Source of the DNA: an uncultured Clostridia bacterium
GTDB lineage: Bacteria; Bacillota; Clostridia; Oscillospirales; Acutalibacteraceae
NCBI GenBank assembly: GCA_947627345.1
Contig: CANQVS010000009.1
Span: 1 to 64,000 of the forward strand
Direction of reading: 5' to 3'
DNA: 64,000 bases
Shown: in pieces, positions 40,013 through 48,564 of the stretch
How positions within the stretch are numbered: position 1 is the stretch's first letter
How the letters are laid out: every line of letters starts with the position of its first letter
Notes under the pieces: model-generated
Database searches by the model: none
What the model was told of the DNA's origin: nothing
What the model saw: only the letters and a program-made list of their open reading frames with translations
Translations under genes and position numbers: made by a program

Positions 40013-41191
40013 TTAATGATGGAATAAACGTATTCCCGTAAAGCACATTGTCATATTGTACTTATCGCAGGTTTCAATTACGTTATCGTCGCGGATTGAA
40101 CCGCCGGGCTGAGCGACAAACTCAACGCCGGATTTACGCGCTCTTTCTATATTATCTCCAAACGGGAAGAATGCGTCGGAGCCGAGCGCAACACCTGAAT
40201 TTTTAGCTATCCATTCTTTCTTTTCCTCCGCTGTAAGAGGTTCGGGTTTAACCTTGAAAAGATTTTGCCATACACCGTCTTTTAAAACGTCTTGGTATTC
40301 ATCAGAAATATAAACATCAATTGTATTATCTCTGTCGGGACGGCGGATATTATCTACAAACTGAAGTCCTAAAACCTTCGGGTGCTGACGCAACCACCAT
40401 ATGTCAGCCTTATTTCCCGCAAGTCTTGTGCAGTGAACTCTGGACTGCTGGCCTGCGCCTACACCGATAGCCTGTCCGTCTTTAGCGTAACACACGGAGT
40501 TTGACTGCGTATATTTTAAAGTAATAAGTGAAATTATAAGGTCGCGTTTCGCCTCGTCGGTAAGATTTTTATTCGCAGTGGGGATATTTGCCGTAATCAT
40601 TTGCTCATCAATTTTAAGCTCGTTTCTTCCCTGCTCAAACGTTATGCCGAAAACATCTTTATGCTCAATCGGTTCGGGAGTATAATCAGGGTCGATTTTA
40701 ACTACATTATATGTACCCTTGCGTTTTGTTTTTAAAACTTCAAGCGCCTCGGGAGTATAGTCGGGAGCGATAATACCGTCGGAAACCTCTCGCTGGAGGA
40801 GTTTCGCTGTCTGAACATCACAGGTATCGGAAAGCGCTACCCAGTCGCCGTATGACGACATTCTGTCCGCGCCTCTCGCCTTTGCGTATGCGCTCGCAAT
40901 AGGAGAAAGCTCTAAATCATCAACAAAATAAATTTTCTTTAATGTGTCGGAAAGCTCAGAGGCAACCGCTGCGCCCGCAGGGCTAACGTGCTTAAAGGAC
41001 GCCGCCGCAGGAAGTCCCGTAGCAGCTTTAAGCTCTTTTACAAGCTGCCAGGAGTTAAACGCGTCGAGAAAGTTAATATAACCGGGTTTTCCGTTTAAAA
41101 CCTCAACAGGCAGGTTTTTACCGTTATTCATAAAAATTCGTGACGGTTTCTGATTAGGATTACATCCGTATTTCAAACTTAATTCATTCAT
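40013..41191 (-). CDS. purH: Stand-alone AICAR formyltransferase (PurH C-terminal-type)
   Basis: LKYGCNPNQKPSRI, AASFKHVSPAGAAVA, VVKIDPDY, KYTQSNSVCYAKDGQAIGVGAGQQSRVHCTRLAG, GSDAFFPFGDNIERA. No MGS-like IMPCH domain. Confidence 0.92.
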   Translation of the reverse strand: MNELSLKYGCNPNQKPSRIFMNNGKNLPVEVLNGKPGYINFLDAFNSWQLVKELKAATGLPAAASFKHVSPAGAAVASELSDTLKKIYFVDDLELSPIASAYAKARGADRMSSYGDWVALSDTCDVQTAKLLQREVSDGIIAPDYTPEALEVLKTKRKGTYNVVKIDPDYTPEPIEHKDVFGITFEQGRNELKIDEQMITANIPTANKNLTDEAKRDLIISLITLKYTQSNSVCYAKDGQAIGVGAGQQSRVHCTRLAGNKADIWWLRQHPKVLGLQFVDNIRRPDRDNTIDVYISDEYQDVLKDGVWQNLFKVKPEPLTAEEKKEWIAKNSGVALGSDAFFPFGDNIERARKSGVEFVAQPGGSIRDDNVIETCDKYNMTMCFTGIRLFHH

Positions 41192-41248
41192 TTTATATTC
41201 CTCCGTTTTTTATAAAATAATTTCACTTTGTTTTACTGCGTTTTAGTC

Positions 41249-41983
41249 TTACTTATTTTTATTAATAATTCTTGAGGTTGCCTTATTTGTCGCAATATCT
41301 ATGTATCTGACAAAAAGACTGACTTTATTATCGCTGTCAAGCGCGTTCCATACTTTTTCGGCAAACGTATCAATATCATCATTGCCGATTTCAACCAATG
41401 TCGGTTCGCCCTCAAAGCTCGGGAGCGGATTTCCGTCGCCCATATATGTGTGAATAAAATGTCCTTCTCCCTGAATCGGGTGGTCATAGTCAAAAGTAAA
41501 TCTCTGACAGCATCTGGGATTGCCGTTTGAGCTTTTTAATATCGACATACTATATGAAAGCTTTTCGCCTCTCGCGTCATTTTCAGTACGGCAGTTAACA
41601 ATACCGCTGATACGTGGCGTGTAATTAGGAGCGTCAGGCTCGAACTCACGTCCGCTGAGAGACTGCTCAAATGTCTTTCCGCAGGACATAAGTGAAACGA
41701 TTGTATCTGTCTGGTCGCCGTTTGTAACAATAGTGCTTTCTGCGAGCGTACGCACGGGAGCGTAAATTATAAGGCTCGGGTCTTCAAGTTTACTCTCGTC
41801 AAATGCCTTTGTGCGTATTCCGTTGCCGTCTTCTACGAAAACTCTGTTACGGCTGTTTTCACTTCTTCCCATAATAAAGTAAGCGATTACCGCGTTATTT
41901 CCGTCCTTTGTTCTGCCCAAAACAATTCCTCGTCCGGGGTAGCTTGTTTTTGAAATTTCTTTTTCAAGTGATACAGCGTTCAT
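41249..41983 (-). CDS. purO: IMP cyclohydrolase, archaeal PurO-like family
   Basis: SYPGRGIVLGRTKDGNNAVIAYFIMGRSENSRNRVF, IIYAPVRTL, VVTNGDQTDTI-like VTNGDQTDTIV, EPDAPNYTPRISGI, GEGHFIHTYMGDGNPLPSFEGEP; located between purN and the AICARFT gene. Confidence 0.85.
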   Translation of the reverse strand: MNAVSLEKEISKTSYPGRGIVLGRTKDGNNAVIAYFIMGRSENSRNRVFVEDGNGIRTKAFDESKLEDPSLIIYAPVRTLAESTIVTNGDQTDTIVSLMSCGKTFEQSLSGREFEPDAPNYTPRISGIVNCRTENDARGEKLSYSMSILKSSNGNPRCCQRFTFDYDHPIQGEGHFIHTYMGDGNPLPSFEGEPTLVEIGNDDIDTFAEKVWNALDSDNKVSLFVRYIDIATNKATSRIINKNK

Positions 41984-41995
41984 AATTATCCTCCG

Positions 41996-42622
41996 TTAAT
42001 CAATAATTTCGGTTGTGTTTCCTACAACTTTTATCTTATCTTCACAAAAAAGCGACACAGCTTTCGGAAGTATTTTCCATTCTGCCTGTTCCATAACGCG
42101 TTTTTGTAATATTTCGGGTGTATCCCCGTTTTTTACTTCAACGGCTTTTTGAATTATTATTGGTCCGCCGTCGCACACCTCGGTAACAAAATGAGCGGTA
42201 GCGCCCGTAAGCTTGACGCCCTTTTCCAAAGCCTTTTCGTGGACTTTAAGACCGTAGAAACCTTCTCCGCAAAAGCTTGGAATAAGTGCAGGGTGAATAT
42301 TAATAATTCTGTTTTTAAATGCGGAGATAACCTCTTTCCCGAGGATTGTCATAAATCCCGCAAGAACAATCAAATCGGCTTTTTTACTTTTTAACAGTTC
42401 GGTCAAAGCCTTGTCATAATCAGAAAATTCTGAAAAGTCCCCGCGTCTTATAACCTCGGTTGAAATACCGTTATTTTTTGCTCTTTCAAGCGCATAGGCT
42501 TTAATGTTGCTTGAAATAACACAGGTTATTTTTCCGTTTTTTATAAGTCCCGATTTTTCTGCGTCAATCAAAGCTTGCAGATTAGTTCCTCCGCCTGAAA
42601 CAAGCACGATAATGTTTTTCAT
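41996..42622 (-). CDS. purN: Phosphoribosylglycinamide formyltransferase
   Basis: IVLVSGGGTNLQALIDA, LVLAGFMTILGKEVISAFKNRIINIHPALIPSFCGEGFYGLKVHEKALEKGVKLTGATAHFV. Confidence 0.95.
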   Translation of the reverse strand: MKNIIVLVSGGGTNLQALIDAEKSGLIKNGKITCVISSNIKAYALERAKNNGISTEVIRRGDFSEFSDYDKALTELLKSKKADLIVLAGFMTILGKEVISAFKNRIINIHPALIPSFCGEGFYGLKVHEKALEKGVKLTGATAHFVTEVCDGGPIIIQKAVEVKNGDTPEILQKRVMEQAEWKILPKAVSLFCEDKIKVVGNTTEIID

Positions 42623-43656
42623 TATTCTAAAATTACTCCTTCGTCACCCTTAACAACTTCGCCTAAAATTACTGCGTCCTCTCCGTTTGCTTTAAGTATG
42701 CCGAGCGTTTTTTGAACATCGTTCTTATCAACCGCAACTACCATACCGACACCCATATTAAAAGTGTTAAACATATCGTGCTCCGAAATATTGCCGACAC
42801 GCTGAATAACATCGAAAACAGGAAGTACGGGAATTGAAGATTTTTTGATTTTAGCGCTCAATCCGTCTTTTAACATTCTCGGTATATTTTCATAAAAACC
42901 GCCGCCTGTAATATGTGAAATCGCTTTTACATTAACTTCATTTAAAAGTGCGAATATCGGCTTAACATAAATTTTTGTAGGAGTAAGCAAGGTTTCTCCG
43001 AGAGGCTTGTCGAGTTCTTCATATTTATCGTTTATTGTGTTTTCATCAATATTAAATACTTTTCTTACAAGTGAAAATCCGTTTGAATGAACACCCGAGG
43101 AAGGAAGTCCTATGATTACATCTCCTTCATTTAGAGTGCTTCCGTCAATCATCTTCGGCTTATCCGCGATACCAACGCAAAAACCCGCAACATCATATTC
43201 GTCCACAGGCATAAGTCCAGGGTGTTCCGCGGTTTCTCCGCCTATCAAAGCACATTCAGACTGAACACAGCCCTCGGAAATCCCCTCCACAATCGAGGCA
43301 ACCTTTTCGGGTATGTTTTTGCCGATTGCAATATAATCAAGGAAAAACAACGGCTTGGCTCCGCAACAGATAACATCGTTGACGCACATAGCAACAGCGT
43401 CAATTCCGATTGTGTTGTGCTTACCAAGGAGAAAAGCAAGCTTGATTTTTGTTCCGACACCGTCTGTACCGCTGATTAATACAGGCTCCTGCATATCCTT
43501 GAAATTAGGCGCGAAAAGTCCTCCGAAACCGCCTATGCCTGAAATTACACCGGGGATTTTTGTACGAGCGACGTGCTTTTTAATAAGCTCTACGGATTCG
43601 TACCCTGCGGTAATATCAACTCCTGCTTCCTTATAGCTTTCGCTGAAACTTTTCAT
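42622..43656 (-). CDS. purM: Phosphoribosylformylglycinamidine cyclo-ligase
   Basis: SYKEAGVDITAGYESVE, LISGTDGVGTKIKLAFLL, DAVAMCVNDVICCGAKPLFFLDYIA, GGETAEHPG, SHITGGGFYENIPR. Confidence 0.96.
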   Translation of the reverse strand: MKSFSESYKEAGVDITAGYESVELIKKHVARTKIPGVISGIGGFGGLFAPNFKDMQEPVLISGTDGVGTKIKLAFLLGKHNTIGIDAVAMCVNDVICCGAKPLFFLDYIAIGKNIPEKVASIVEGISEGCVQSECALIGGETAEHPGLMPVDEYDVAGFCVGIADKPKMIDGSTLNEGDVIIGLPSSGVHSNGFSLVRKVFNIDENTINDKYEELDKPLGETLLTPTKIYVKPIFALLNEVNVKAISHITGGGFYENIPRMLKDGLSAKIKKSSIPVLPVFDVIQRVGNISEHDMFNTFNMGVGMVVAVDKNDVQKTLGILKANGEDAVILGEVVKGDEGVILE

Positions 43657-43668
43657 AAAGACCTCCAA

Positions 43669-45114
43669 TCAGACTTTTTTTATTTTATTTTCAAATTTGT
43701 CCTCAAACTTAATTTTTGGTTTATCAGCGTGATAAACTCCGCTAAAACAACCATCGCAAATTCCGATTTTACAACCAGAGGCAATTTTGCGAATACCATC
43801 GATACTTAAAAATTTCAGCGTATCAGCGCCGATTAACTTTTTTAACTCCTCTACGCTGTATTTATTTGAAACCAAATCCTTTGAATCGGGTAAATCCATT
43901 CCGAAATAGCAGGAATGGACAAACTCGGGAGAGCTTATACGAACGTGTACTTCCTTTGCCCCCGCGTCCCTTAAAACCTTTACAATATGAGCGGATGTAT
44001 TACCGTGAATAATTGAGTCGTCAATTATCACGACGCGCTTTCCGCGAACAACATTTTTTATTACATTAAGTCTTGTTTTTAGCAAGCGTTGTTTTTTATC
44101 AATACCGACAACGTCAAATGTACGTCCGATATATTTATTTTTAATAAACGCGGTAGCATATTTTATACCCGAGGCGGACGAATATCCTTGAGCGGCATCA
44201 AGGCCCGAATCGGGAACACCGCATACTATATCAGCGTCAACGGGATCTTCCGTATATAAAATTTCTCCGGCTTTCCTACGTGCAAGATTTACGTTAACTC
44301 CATCGATTATTGAGTCGGGACGGGCAACATAAATGTATTCAAAAAGACAAAGGGAGGTTGTTTTTTTCTTGTTAACAAAGTAGCTGTGAAAACCTTCGCT
44401 GTCTATAACAACCATTTCTCCCGGATTAATATCACGGATAAACTCACCGCCGATTGAATCAATCGCGCAACTTTCAGAAGATAAAATATAGCTGTTTTTC
44501 AGCTTGCCGATACACAAAGGCTTAAATCCGTGGGGGTCTCTTAAACCAATCAGCTTGCTCGGTGAACTTATAACCAAGGAATACGCGCCTTTTAAATCTT
44601 CCGCGGCGCAAAGAACAGCCTCTTCAATTGAGTCTGTTTCAATTCTGTGGGTAGAAATCATATAGCCAATTACCTCGGCGTGAGAATTAGACTGGAAAAT
44701 CGCCCCGCCTTTTTCAAGCTTTGCGCGTATTTCAGGGAAATTTGTTATTGCCCCGTTGTTAGCAAGCGCAAGCGAACCCTCTATGTATCTCATAACAAGG
44801 GGCTGGCTCGCCGCACGGTCGAGATATTTATGTGAGGTATATCTGACGTGACCGACTGAAATTTTACCCTGCGGTAATTTTTTAAGATTTTTTTCGGTAA
44901 AAACCGTAGATACAATTCCGATGTCCTTAACGGTAAACGGCTCGCCGTCCTTAATAACGGTAATTCCCGCGCTCTCCTGACCTCTGTGCTGAAGTCCGTA
45001 AAGGCCGTCCTGCGTCAGAGAAACAATATCAAAATCGTCATTATTATAAAAGCCGAAAACACCGCATTCATCATTAACCTTGTCGCGGCTCTTATCTATT
45101 ACAACACTTCTCAA
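43669..45114 (-). CDS. purF: Amidophosphoribosyltransferase
   Basis: DECGVFGFYN, GLYGLQHRGQESAGI, HVRYTS, DIVCGVPDSGLDAAQGYSSASGI, VVIIDDSIIHGNTSAHIV; Cys-rich GCKIGICDGC near the C-terminus. Confidence 0.95.
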   Translation of the reverse strand: MRSVVIDKSRDKVNDECGVFGFYNNDDFDIVSLTQDGLYGLQHRGQESAGITVIKDGEPFTVKDIGIVSTVFTEKNLKKLPQGKISVGHVRYTSHKYLDRAASQPLVMRYIEGSLALANNGAITNFPEIRAKLEKGGAIFQSNSHAEVIGYMISTHRIETDSIEEAVLCAAEDLKGAYSLVISSPSKLIGLRDPHGFKPLCIGKLKNSYILSSESCAIDSIGGEFIRDINPGEMVVIDSEGFHSYFVNKKKTTSLCLFEYIYVARPDSIIDGVNVNLARRKAGEILYTEDPVDADIVCGVPDSGLDAAQGYSSASGIKYATAFIKNKYIGRTFDVVGIDKKQRLLKTRLNVIKNVVRGKRVVIIDDSIIHGNTSAHIVKVLRDAGAKEVHVRISSPEFVHSCYFGMDLPDSKDLVSNKYSVEELKKLIGADTLKFLSIDGIRKIASGCKIGICDGCFSGVYHADKPKIKFEDKFENKIKKV

Positions 45115-45608
45115 AGTTCATTAGCCTTTCTTTTTATGTCTTCGTCTTTTTTAGCGACGCTCTCAGCCATATTACTTTTCATATCTACAAGCTTTTTACT
45201 TAAACTTTCATCTGATAAAGCGAGAATCTGCACAGCAAGAATAGCAGCGTTTACGGCTCCGTCTACACCGACAGTCGCGACAGGAACCCCGGGAGGCATC
45301 ATAACTGTAGCTAAAAGTGCGTCCATTCCGTCAAATGTCGCTGATTTAATCGGGATACCTATAACGGGCAGGGTGGTATGAGCCGCTAAAACTCCGCCGA
45401 GATGAGCCGCCATACCCGCCGCGGCAATAATTACTCCGAAACCGTCATTTTTGGCGTTTTTTGAAAAATTTGCGGCTTCATCGGGGGTACGATGAGCGCT
45501 CATTACCCTCACTTCATACGGAATATCAAATTCTTTTAATTTTAAAACCGTTTTCTGAACAACTTTAAAATCGCTGTCAGAACCCATAATTACAGCAACT
45601 TTTTTCAT
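45111..45608 (-). CDS. purE: 5-(carboxyamino)imidazole ribonucleotide mutase
   Basis: VAVIMGSDSDFKVVQKT, VMSAHRTPDEA, IIAAAGMAAHLGGVLAAHTTLPVIGIPI, DALLATVMMPPGVPVATV. Confidence 0.95.
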   Translation of the reverse strand: MKKVAVIMGSDSDFKVVQKTVLKLKEFDIPYEVRVMSAHRTPDEAANFSKNAKNDGFGVIIAAAGMAAHLGGVLAAHTTLPVIGIPIKSATFDGMDALLATVMMPPGVPVATVGVDGAVNAAILAVQILALSDESLSKKLVDMKSNMAESVAKKDEDIKRKANEL

Positions 45609-45648
45609 AAAATAACTCCTTTTTACAATCTTCAAAAAATACCCTTAT

Positions 45649-45677
45649 ATTATACTAAAAAATTGGAATTTATTCAA
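45649..45677 (-). promoter_or_regulatory. Putative sigma-A promoter of the pur operon (TTGAAT-N17-TATAAT)
   Basis: Minus strand ttgaat-aaattccaattttttag-tataat about 40 nt upstream of purE. Confidence 0.7.
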
Positions 45678-45762
45678 TAGAACAATCCTTAATTTAAATA
45701 TTTCATTACATAAGTTGATTAAATAAAAAAAAGTTGTAGATTTTTGTAAAAGATAAACAAAT

Positions 45763-45785
45763 AACCGACTGCAAAGCAGTCGGTT
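45763..45785 (-). terminator. Intrinsic terminator downstream of the SPFH gene
   Basis: aaccgactgc-aaa-gcagtcggtt perfect 10-bp arms. Confidence 0.75.
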
Positions 45786-45792
45786 AACAATA

Positions 45793-46695
45793 TTATTCTT
45801 CTTTTTTATCGTTCTCCCAAAGAGCTTTAAGAGAGGTTACATAGCCCGCCATATTCTGAATATCGGAGGGAACAATAATTTTTGTAGCTTTACCGTCAGC
45901 CGCTTTTGCAAAGGCTTCAAGACTGCGTATTGCAATAACGGGGTCGGACGGAGACGCCTCGTTGAGCATTTTTATAGCGTCGGCATTTGCTTTCTGTACT
46001 GTAAGGATAGCTTCAGCCTCACCGCTTGCCTCACGGATTTTCTGTTCTTTGACAGCGTCAGCTTTAAGAATAGCTGATTCTTTCATACCCTCGGCAACAA
46101 GAATCTGACTTCTCTTTTCACCCTCTGCGTCCAAAATACGCGCACGTCTTTCACGTTCAGCCTTCATCTGCTTTTCCATCGCGTCTTGAATTTCTCTCGG
46201 GGGGAGAATATTTTTAAGCTCAACACGAATAACCTTAATTCCCCAAGCGTCGGTAGCCTCATCAAGAATTATACGGATTTTATCGTTAATTGTATCGCGC
46301 GAGGTCAAGGTCGAGTCAAGCTCCAAATCACCGATAATATTACGCAAGGTTGTAGCGGTAAGATTTTCTATGGCAGCCAAAGGATTTTCAACACCGTAAG
46401 TGTAAAGCTTAGGGTCGGTAATCTCAAAATATACAACGGTATCTATCTGCATAGTAACATTGTCGCGGGTAATTACAGGCTGAGGCGGAAAATCAACAAC
46501 CTGTTCTTTTAGAGATACTTTCTTTGAAATACGGTCAATGAAAGGGATTTTTAAATGAAGTCCAGTATCCCACGTTGCATAAAAAGCTCCCAGTCGCTCG
46601 ATAACATAAGCGTGCGCCTGCGGAACGATTTTTATATTTCGTACGATAACAATCAAAACAGCCACTAAAATAATTAAAATTATAATAAACAGCAC
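45793..46695 (-). CDS. SPFH/Band 7 (stomatin/paraslipin-like) membrane protein
   Basis: VPQAHAYVIERLGAFYATWDTGLHLKIPFIDRI, DNVTMQIDTVVYFEITDPKLYTYGV, RVELKNILPPREIQDAMEKQMKAERERRARIL. Confidence 0.93.
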   Translation of the reverse strand: MLFIIILIILVAVLIVIVRNIKIVPQAHAYVIERLGAFYATWDTGLHLKIPFIDRISKKVSLKEQVVDFPPQPVITRDNVTMQIDTVVYFEITDPKLYTYGVENPLAAIENLTATTLRNIIGDLELDSTLTSRDTINDKIRIILDEATDAWGIKVIRVELKNILPPREIQDAMEKQMKAERERRARILDAEGEKRSQILVAEGMKESAILKADAVKEQKIREASGEAEAILTVQKANADAIKMLNEASPSDPVIAIRSLEAFAKAADGKATKIIVPSDIQNMAGYVTSLKALWENDKKEE

Positions 46696-46722
46696 TTATA
46701 ATTCCTCCATAGAATTAAAATT

Positions 46723-47157
46723 TTAAATAACATCTACTAATAATTTAACACCCTCGATAGAAGTTATTCTTACATTTGCGCCTGATTTTATTTCTCTGCC
46801 GTCAATACTTTTAGCACTCCAAATTTTACCGTCAACATTAACCTGTCCTTCGCCCTTTTGGTTAATTATATCAACCGTAACAATTCCAACTCTTCCGATA
46901 AGACGGTCGGAATTTGTCGGCTGTTTTTTATTTTTCATAACTTTCTTAACAAGAGGGCGCGTTACAATTAAACAAATGAACGACACTACGATAAAAACCG
47001 AAGATTGTATAAGCAAATTATCAGTGAATATACATGTAACTGCCGCTGCGATACCTCCGATAACAAACCATATTGATACAAGCTGGGTTGTTAAGGCTTC
47101 GCAAACCAACATAAAAGCAGCGAAAATAAGCCAAACAAAAACAATATAATTCTCCAC
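46723..47157 (-). CDS. NfeD family membrane protein
   Basis: Hydrophobic N-terminus plus OB-like GRVGIVTVDIINQKGEGQVNVDGKIWSAKSIDGREIKSGANVRITSIEGVKLLVD; partner of the SPFH gene. Confidence 0.88.
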   Translation of the reverse strand: MENYIVFVWLIFAAFMLVCEALTTQLVSIWFVIGGIAAAVTCIFTDNLLIQSSVFIVVSFICLIVTRPLVKKVMKNKKQPTNSDRLIGRVGIVTVDIINQKGEGQVNVDGKIWSAKSIDGREIKSGANVRITSIEGVKLLVDVI

Positions 47158-47272
47158 TTTTCCACACTTCCTTCCGTAAAATATATTATCATTTTAGCAA
47201 AAACAAGTCAATAAAAAATACTATACATTTTTTCCTTTTTGTGCTAAAATAATATTAAAGGACGGTGAGAAT

Positions 47273-47863
47273 ATGGCATTTGATACATTTGATGAAGGAA
47301 TTAACTTAGGCGGTGTGCGTTCTAAAAATGAAATAAGAACATTAATCTGCTATTTATTTGCATCTATCAAAAAACCTTTGGATAAATCAACTATAGTTGA
47401 GGCTGTTCAAAAAAAAGGTCTCGCAAATTATTTTGAAACAAGCTCTTGCTTTGATGACCTTATTTCTCACAATAATATTGAACCTGAAAATGAAAACTCA
47501 AAGCTTTATGTTCTGACTGACAACGGCAAAATGGTTGCAGAACAACTTGAAAATACTCTGCCGATTACAGTTAAGGAAAAAGCTTACACATGCGCTATCG
47601 AACTGTTGGAACAAAAAAGAATTGAAAAGGAAAACGCCGTTACAATTACCAAAACCGATAAGGGCTACAATGTAAATTGCAGAATATCGGGCGGTGACGT
47701 TGATTTGGTAGCGATAGACATTTACGCTCCCGATAATAAACAGGCTAAAATTATAAAGAAAAATTTCCATAAAAATCCAGAACTTTTATACAAGGTTATT
47801 ATGGGAACAGTAACGAAAAATAAGGATATCGTGAAAGAATGCTTAAATGAGATTAATCTTTAA
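47273..47863 (+). CDS. DUF4364 family protein
   Basis: N-terminal wHTH-like LICYLFASIKKPLDKSTIVEAVQKKGLANYFETSSCFDDLI...LTDNGKMVAEQLENTLP. Confidence 0.7.
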   Translation: MAFDTFDEGINLGGVRSKNEIRTLICYLFASIKKPLDKSTIVEAVQKKGLANYFETSSCFDDLISHNNIEPENENSKLYVLTDNGKMVAEQLENTLPITVKEKAYTCAIELLEQKRIEKENAVTITKTDKGYNVNCRISGGDVDLVAIDIYAPDNKQAKIIKKNFHKNPELLYKVIMGTVTKNKDIVKECLNEINL

Positions 47864-48120
47864 AAAAATAAATTCATACAAAGCATTGATGTTACCCCGG
47901 GTATTCCCCCTATAACAGAAATTAAAATGCTTAAAAGGCTTATAGGCAGATATACTCCTGTAAAAATACTGCTTATATCTACTGCTAAAAGCGCTCCCAG
48001 GCCTGATAAAAAAGACAGAAAGGCTCGTCTTACGGGCCTTTTATTTTTGCCTATTTTATGAATTATTGCAAAAATTATAAAAGCGATAAACAGAATTAAA
48101 ATAACGTAATACCATTTCAT
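47860..48120 (-). CDS. BofA-like pro-sigmaK processing inhibitor family protein
   Basis: Short TM protein with RRAFLSFLSGLGALLAVDISSIFTGVYLPISLLSILISVIGGIPGVTSML, resembling BofA. Start taken at the internal Met. Confidence 0.6.
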   Translation of the reverse strand: MKWYYVILILFIAFIIFAIIHKIGKNKRPVRRAFLSFLSGLGALLAVDISSIFTGVYLPISLLSILISVIGGIPGVTSMLCMNLFF

Positions 48121-48144
48121 AAAAACACATCCGTAAAATAAAAA

Positions 48145-48170
48145 TAGACTGTAGGACAACCTACAGTCTA
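48145..48170 (-). terminator. Intrinsic terminator downstream of secG
   Basis: tagactgtagg-acaa-cctacagtcta; T run on the minus strand. Confidence 0.8.
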
Positions 48171-48202
48171 TAATTATGATTTGTTTTTAATTATTAGAAC
48201 AA

Positions 48203-48448
48203 TCAAGTAAAATACGCAAGCACATTAAGTCCGATTACAGCGAGTACAAATATACCCGCGAAAACCTTCGTCCAACGAGATAAGAACGCGTCAATCGAAC
48301 GAGCCTTATTCTTGGAGAAGAATGTATCCGCACCGCCTGTTACTACGCCTACGCCCTGCTGATTACCTTCTTGAAGAATAATTACTATAATAATCGCAAT
48401 CGACATTAAAATCAAAACTGCGCCTAAAATAATTTCCCAAATTCCCAT
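48203..48448 (-). CDS. secG: Preprotein translocase subunit SecG
   Basis: VLILMSIAIIIVIILQEGNQQGVGVVTGGADTFFSKNKARSIDAFLSRWTKVFAGIFVL. Confidence 0.93.
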   Translation of the reverse strand: MGIWEIILGAVLILMSIAIIIVIILQEGNQQGVGVVTGGADTFFSKNKARSIDAFLSRWTKVFAGIFVLAVIGLNVLAYFT

Positions 48449-48564
48449 TATTTATGTCAATCCTTTCGATTACGCAAAATGCGTTATATTTCAATAGCCA
48501 TATAATAATATCATATTAAATATATTTTTGCAAGAGTTTTTTTACAATTTATGTTAATCCCTGA

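Noticed and set aside
45609-45790. Possible purine riboswitch upstream of purE
   Set aside because: The purE leader is only ~40 nt after a good promoter and shows no purine-aptamer conserved loops.
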